Shown piece by piece: positions 14,139-16,335 of a DNA stretch of 16,335 nt (within the stretch, counting starts at the first letter, position 1; every line of letters begins with the position of its first letter). The stretch is from JANQLC01 sp036881805. Lineage in GTDB: Bacteria > Bacteroidota > Bacteroidia > Flavobacteriales > JANQLC01. Location: assembly GCA_036881805.1 (NCBI GenBank), contig JBAJNK010000068.1, forward strand, positions 1 to 16,335, read 5' to 3'. Position numbers and translations under genes: made by a program. The notes beneath the pieces are model-generated. The model saw nothing but the letters and a program-made list of their open reading frames with translations, made no database searches and was not told the DNA's origin.

Positions 14139-15899
14139 ATGGGAGCACATGCAGTTCACAAGGATAATTTCATAACCCGATACGTCTTTAGCCAGGATCA
14201 CAAGATGATCGCGAGGCAGTTCTTGATCACCGGTATCGTCATGGGCTGCTTTGGGGTCTTGATGTCCGTGTTGTTTCGCATCGAGCTCGCCTGGCCGGAG
14301 CAATCCAATGCCTTCTTACACTTTTTCCTCGGCGATCGCTGGGCGCCCGATGGGGTGATGGATCCGAACATTTATCTGGCCCTGGTCACCATACACGGCA
14401 CGATCATGGTATTTTTTGTGCTGACGGCCGGCTTGAGTGGCACCTTTAGCAACTTGTTGATCCCCTATCAGATAGGCGCTAGGGATATGGCTTCCGGCTT
14501 TATGAATATGATTTCGTATCAGCTGTTCTTCATTTCCAGTGTCATCATGCTTATCTCCCTGTTTGTAGAGACCGGGCCTGCGGCTGCAGGCTGGACCATA
14601 TATCCGCCCCTCAGTGCCCTACCCCAAGCGATTTTGGGTTCTGGCGCGGGGATGACCTTGTGGATCGCATCGATGGCGCTGTTTGTGGCCTCGCAGCTCA
14701 TCGGCGCCTTGAACTACGTCGTTACCATCATCAACCTGCGCACCAAAGGGATGTCTATGACGCGCTTGCCCTTGACCATATGGGCGTTTCTCGTAACGGC
14801 TGTCCTCGGTATATGCTCCTTTCCCGTATTGCTCGCCGCTGTGCTGCTGCTGCTCTTTGACCGGGCCTTGGGCACTTCGTTTTACCTCTCCGATATTTAC
14901 ATAGGGGGGGAAGTATTGAACCACAGCGGTGGCTCCCCTATTTTGTTCGAGCACTTGTTTTGGTTTTTGGGTCATCCAGAAGTCTATATCGTGATCTTAC
15001 CCGCTTTGGGCATTACCTCTGAAATCATCTCGACCCACTCGCGCAAGCCCATATTCGGATACCGCGCCATGATCCTCTCCATCTTGGCCATTGGGTCCCT
15101 GTCCTTTATCGTATGGGGGCACCACATGTTCGTATCGGGCATGAATCCCTTTCTGGGCTCTGTATTTACCTTTACCACACTGCTCATCGCCATCCCCTCT
15201 GCGGTAAAGGCATTCAATTATATCACCACCCTTTGGAAGGGCAATTTGCGGTTGTCTCCCGCTATGCTGTTTTCCATCGGCTTGGTATCCACCTTTATCG
15301 CCGGTGGTTTGACGGGCATCATCCTCGGTGACGACGCCTTGGATATCAATGTGCACGATACCTATTTCGTCATAGCCCACTTCCACATCGTGATGGGGCT
15401 TTCGGCCATCTTCGGTATGTTTGCCGGCATCTACCACTGGTTTCCAAAACTGTTCGGTCGGATGATGCACAAGGGGGCCGGTTACGCGCACTTTTGGATC
15501 ACCTTTGTATGTGCGTATGGCGTATTTTATCCCATGCACTTTTTGGGCTTGGCCGGCCTGCCCCGGCGTTACTATTCCAACGAAGCCTTTCCCATGTTTG
15601 ACGACCTGGCGAGCATCAACCACTTGATCACGATTTTTGCCATCGTCGGTGCTGCAGCACAGCTCATTTTTATCGGAAACTTCGTGTACAGCATTTTCTT
15701 CGGTGCCCGCGCTTCCCAAAATCCCTGGCGCGCCAACACACTCGAGTGGACTACCCCGGTGGCGCATATGCACGGCAATTGGCCGGGTGCCATACCCGAA
15801 GTGCACCGCTGGGCATACGACTACAGCAAGCCCGGTTACGACGAAGATTTCGTGCCCCAAACCGTACCCTTGCAGGAAGGCGAATCGGATGGACACTAG
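14139..15899 (+). CDS. coxA: Cytochrome c oxidase subunit I (heme a / heme a3-CuB)
   Basis: A 586-residue, roughly 12-helix catalytic subunit that reduces O2 to water and pumps protons. Heme a ligands are His86 (IHGTIMV) and His416; heme a3 uses His414 (HDTYFVIAHFHIV, 406-418). CuB ligands are His279, His328 and His329 (WGHHMF), with Tyr283 able to crosslink to His279. GHPEVY (278-283) retains Glu281, so this is an A1-type oxidase with a D-channel glutamate; Asp116 (GARDMA) is the channel entry and Lys357 (SAVKAFN) marks the K-channel. The usual FPRLNN after the entry aspartate is SGFMNM here, keeping one asparagine, as I recall for other Bacteroidota CoxA. A 39-base gap with AGGAGG at 14098 and GAGGGAAG just before the ATG separates it from coxB. 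Last gene of the operon. Confidence 0.96.
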   Translation: MGAHAVHKDNFITRYVFSQDHKMIARQFLITGIVMGCFGVLMSVLFRIELAWPEQSNAFLHFFLGDRWAPDGVMDPNIYLALVTIHGTIMVFFVLTAGLSGTFSNLLIPYQIGARDMASGFMNMISYQLFFISSVIMLISLFVETGPAAAGWTIYPPLSALPQAILGSGAGMTLWIASMALFVASQLIGALNYVVTIINLRTKGMSMTRLPLTIWAFLVTAVLGICSFPVLLAAVLLLLFDRALGTSFYLSDIYIGGEVLNHSGGSPILFEHLFWFLGHPEVYIVILPALGITSEIISTHSRKPIFGYRAMILSILAIGSLSFIVWGHHMFVSGMNPFLGSVFTFTTLLIAIPSAVKAFNYITTLWKGNLRLSPAMLFSIGLVSTFIAGGLTGIILGDDALDINVHDTYFVIAHFHIVMGLSAIFGMFAGIYHWFPKLFGRMMHKGAGYAHFWITFVCAYGVFYPMHFLGLAGLPRRYYSNEAFPMFDDLASINHLITIFAIVGAAAQLIFIGNFVYSIFFGARASQNPWRANTLEWTTPVAHMHGNWPGAIPEVHRWAYDYSKPGYDEDFVPQTVPLQEGESDGH

Positions 15900-16238
15900 A
15901 TGCCATCGTCGCAATAACCCTAGATTTACAGGTGGTTGTGATGGGTATACCCGACTCGTATTTTTCTGTGTTTTTTAGCAGCGAAAATGATAATCCGAAA
16001 AACAAATCGTCCGAGGCGAAGAGAAACAAAACATCTTTTTGAACCCATTAGATTCTCAGGTTGTAAAAATGGGAAAATAACCACAGTTTTTTGCGTAATA
16101 TATCCCTTTGATTTTCTGCAATGTGCTGTTCAAGCTTCCATTTTTCTTTTCAACTTAGCAAAAATACCCACCGATTGATTTTTGCTTTTATATAATATTT
16201 TTTATAACTTAGCCGTTGTCAATCCCAATACTTAAGAA
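15900..16238. other. Intergenic region after the act-cox operon
   Basis: No gene is seen on either strand. GGGTATACCC at 15943-15952 followed by T-runs at 15960-15965 and 15971-15976 could act as a weak terminator for the operon, but its stem is only 3-4 base pairs. The octamer AACTTAGC occurs twice (16152-16159 and 16206-16213), the second copy inside the promoter described separately. The last 100 bases are very AT-rich. Confidence 0.55.
16181..16212 (+). promoter_or_regulatory. Bacteroidota promoter for the truncated lipoprotein gene
   Basis: TTTG (16181-16184) is followed after 20 bases by TAACTTAG (16205-16212), one base away from TAnnTTTG. Both elements and their spacing fit the phylum's -33/-7 consensus. 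The predicted transcript would begin around 16218, about 20 bases before the ATG at 16239. This indicates that the lipoprotein is transcribed separately from the act-cox operon. Confidence 0.5.
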
Positions 16239-16335
16239 ATGCCAAAGCGCGCGTTTTCTGCCATCGGCCAGTGGTGCCTCTTATTGGGGTGGATAATGCT
16301 TATCGCAAGCTGCGTGCGCGATGATGATTGGGATA
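16239..16335 (+). CDS. Lipoprotein, N-terminus only (cut by window end)
   Basis: Thirty-two codons are visible. Residues 1-25 are a lipoprotein signal: MPKR, a hydrophobic core (CLLLGWIMLI) and a lipobox IASC with Cys25. Directly after the cysteine comes VRDDDWD. Acidic residues in this position resemble the lipoprotein export signal that sends lipoproteins to the cell surface in Bacteroidota, so the mature protein may be surface-exposed; that is inference. Nothing can be said about the function, since the folded part lies beyond the window. It has its own promoter-like sequence and is 339 bases from coxA. Confidence 0.7.
   Translation, partial: MPKRAFSAIGQWCLLLGWIMLIASCVRDDDWD

Noticed and set aside
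14997..15914. Long 305-residue minus-strand frame opposite coxA
   Set aside because: It is the antisense shadow of the highly conserved coxA sequence; no domain is visible and codon structure belongs to the plus strand.
15943..15976. Strong rho-independent terminator after coxA
   Set aside because: GGGTATACCC gives only a 3-4 base-pair stem, and the T-runs begin 8 bases later; too weak to call.

Overview
The window looks like a chromosomal stretch from a member of the Bacteroidota (Bacteroidetes), probably an aerobic, respiring one. Four things point there: the gene order actABCDEF-coxB-coxA, the extra N-terminal membrane helices of CoxB, the SPOR-type lipid-free small envelope protein and S9 peptidase with signal peptides ending in AQ/GQ, and several upstream matches to the phylum's -7 promoter element TAnnTTTG. 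The genus cannot be fixed from the sequence alone.

Layout. Bases 1-900 are mostly non-coding, but the minus strand carries a short gene (130-282) for a 50-residue peptide with a leader that looks like the double-glycine-type leaders of Bacteroidota peptide natural products. A secreted S9-family serine peptidase follows on the plus strand (900-2804). It converges on a small SPOR-domain protein on the minus strand (4172-4576). The 1.37 kb between these convergent genes is filled largely by a diverged array of about twenty ~38-base units (2852-3713), with one further unit in the opposite orientation near 4048-4082. This array is the least explained part of the window.

From about 4710 to 15899 lies one long plus-strand operon. 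It encodes all six core subunits of alternative complex III (ActA multiheme cytochrome c, ActB molybdopterin-oxidoreductase-like/iron-sulfur protein, ActC and ActF NrfD-like quinol-site membrane proteins, ActD, and ActE monoheme lipoprotein), followed directly by cytochrome c oxidase subunits II (CuA) and I (heme a/a3-CuB, A1-type residues). Genes are spaced by 3-40 bases or overlap, so they are almost certainly co-transcribed. Together they oxidise menaquinol, pass electrons through ActB/ActC and the hemes of ActA/ActE to CuA, and reduce O2 with proton pumping. Known structures show ACIII bound to its oxidase as a supercomplex, and the gene order fits that. Subunit III and assembly genes do not follow coxA.

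After coxA there is a 339-base non-coding gap with a good Bacteroidota promoter, then the first 32 codons of a lipoprotein gene cut off by the window end.
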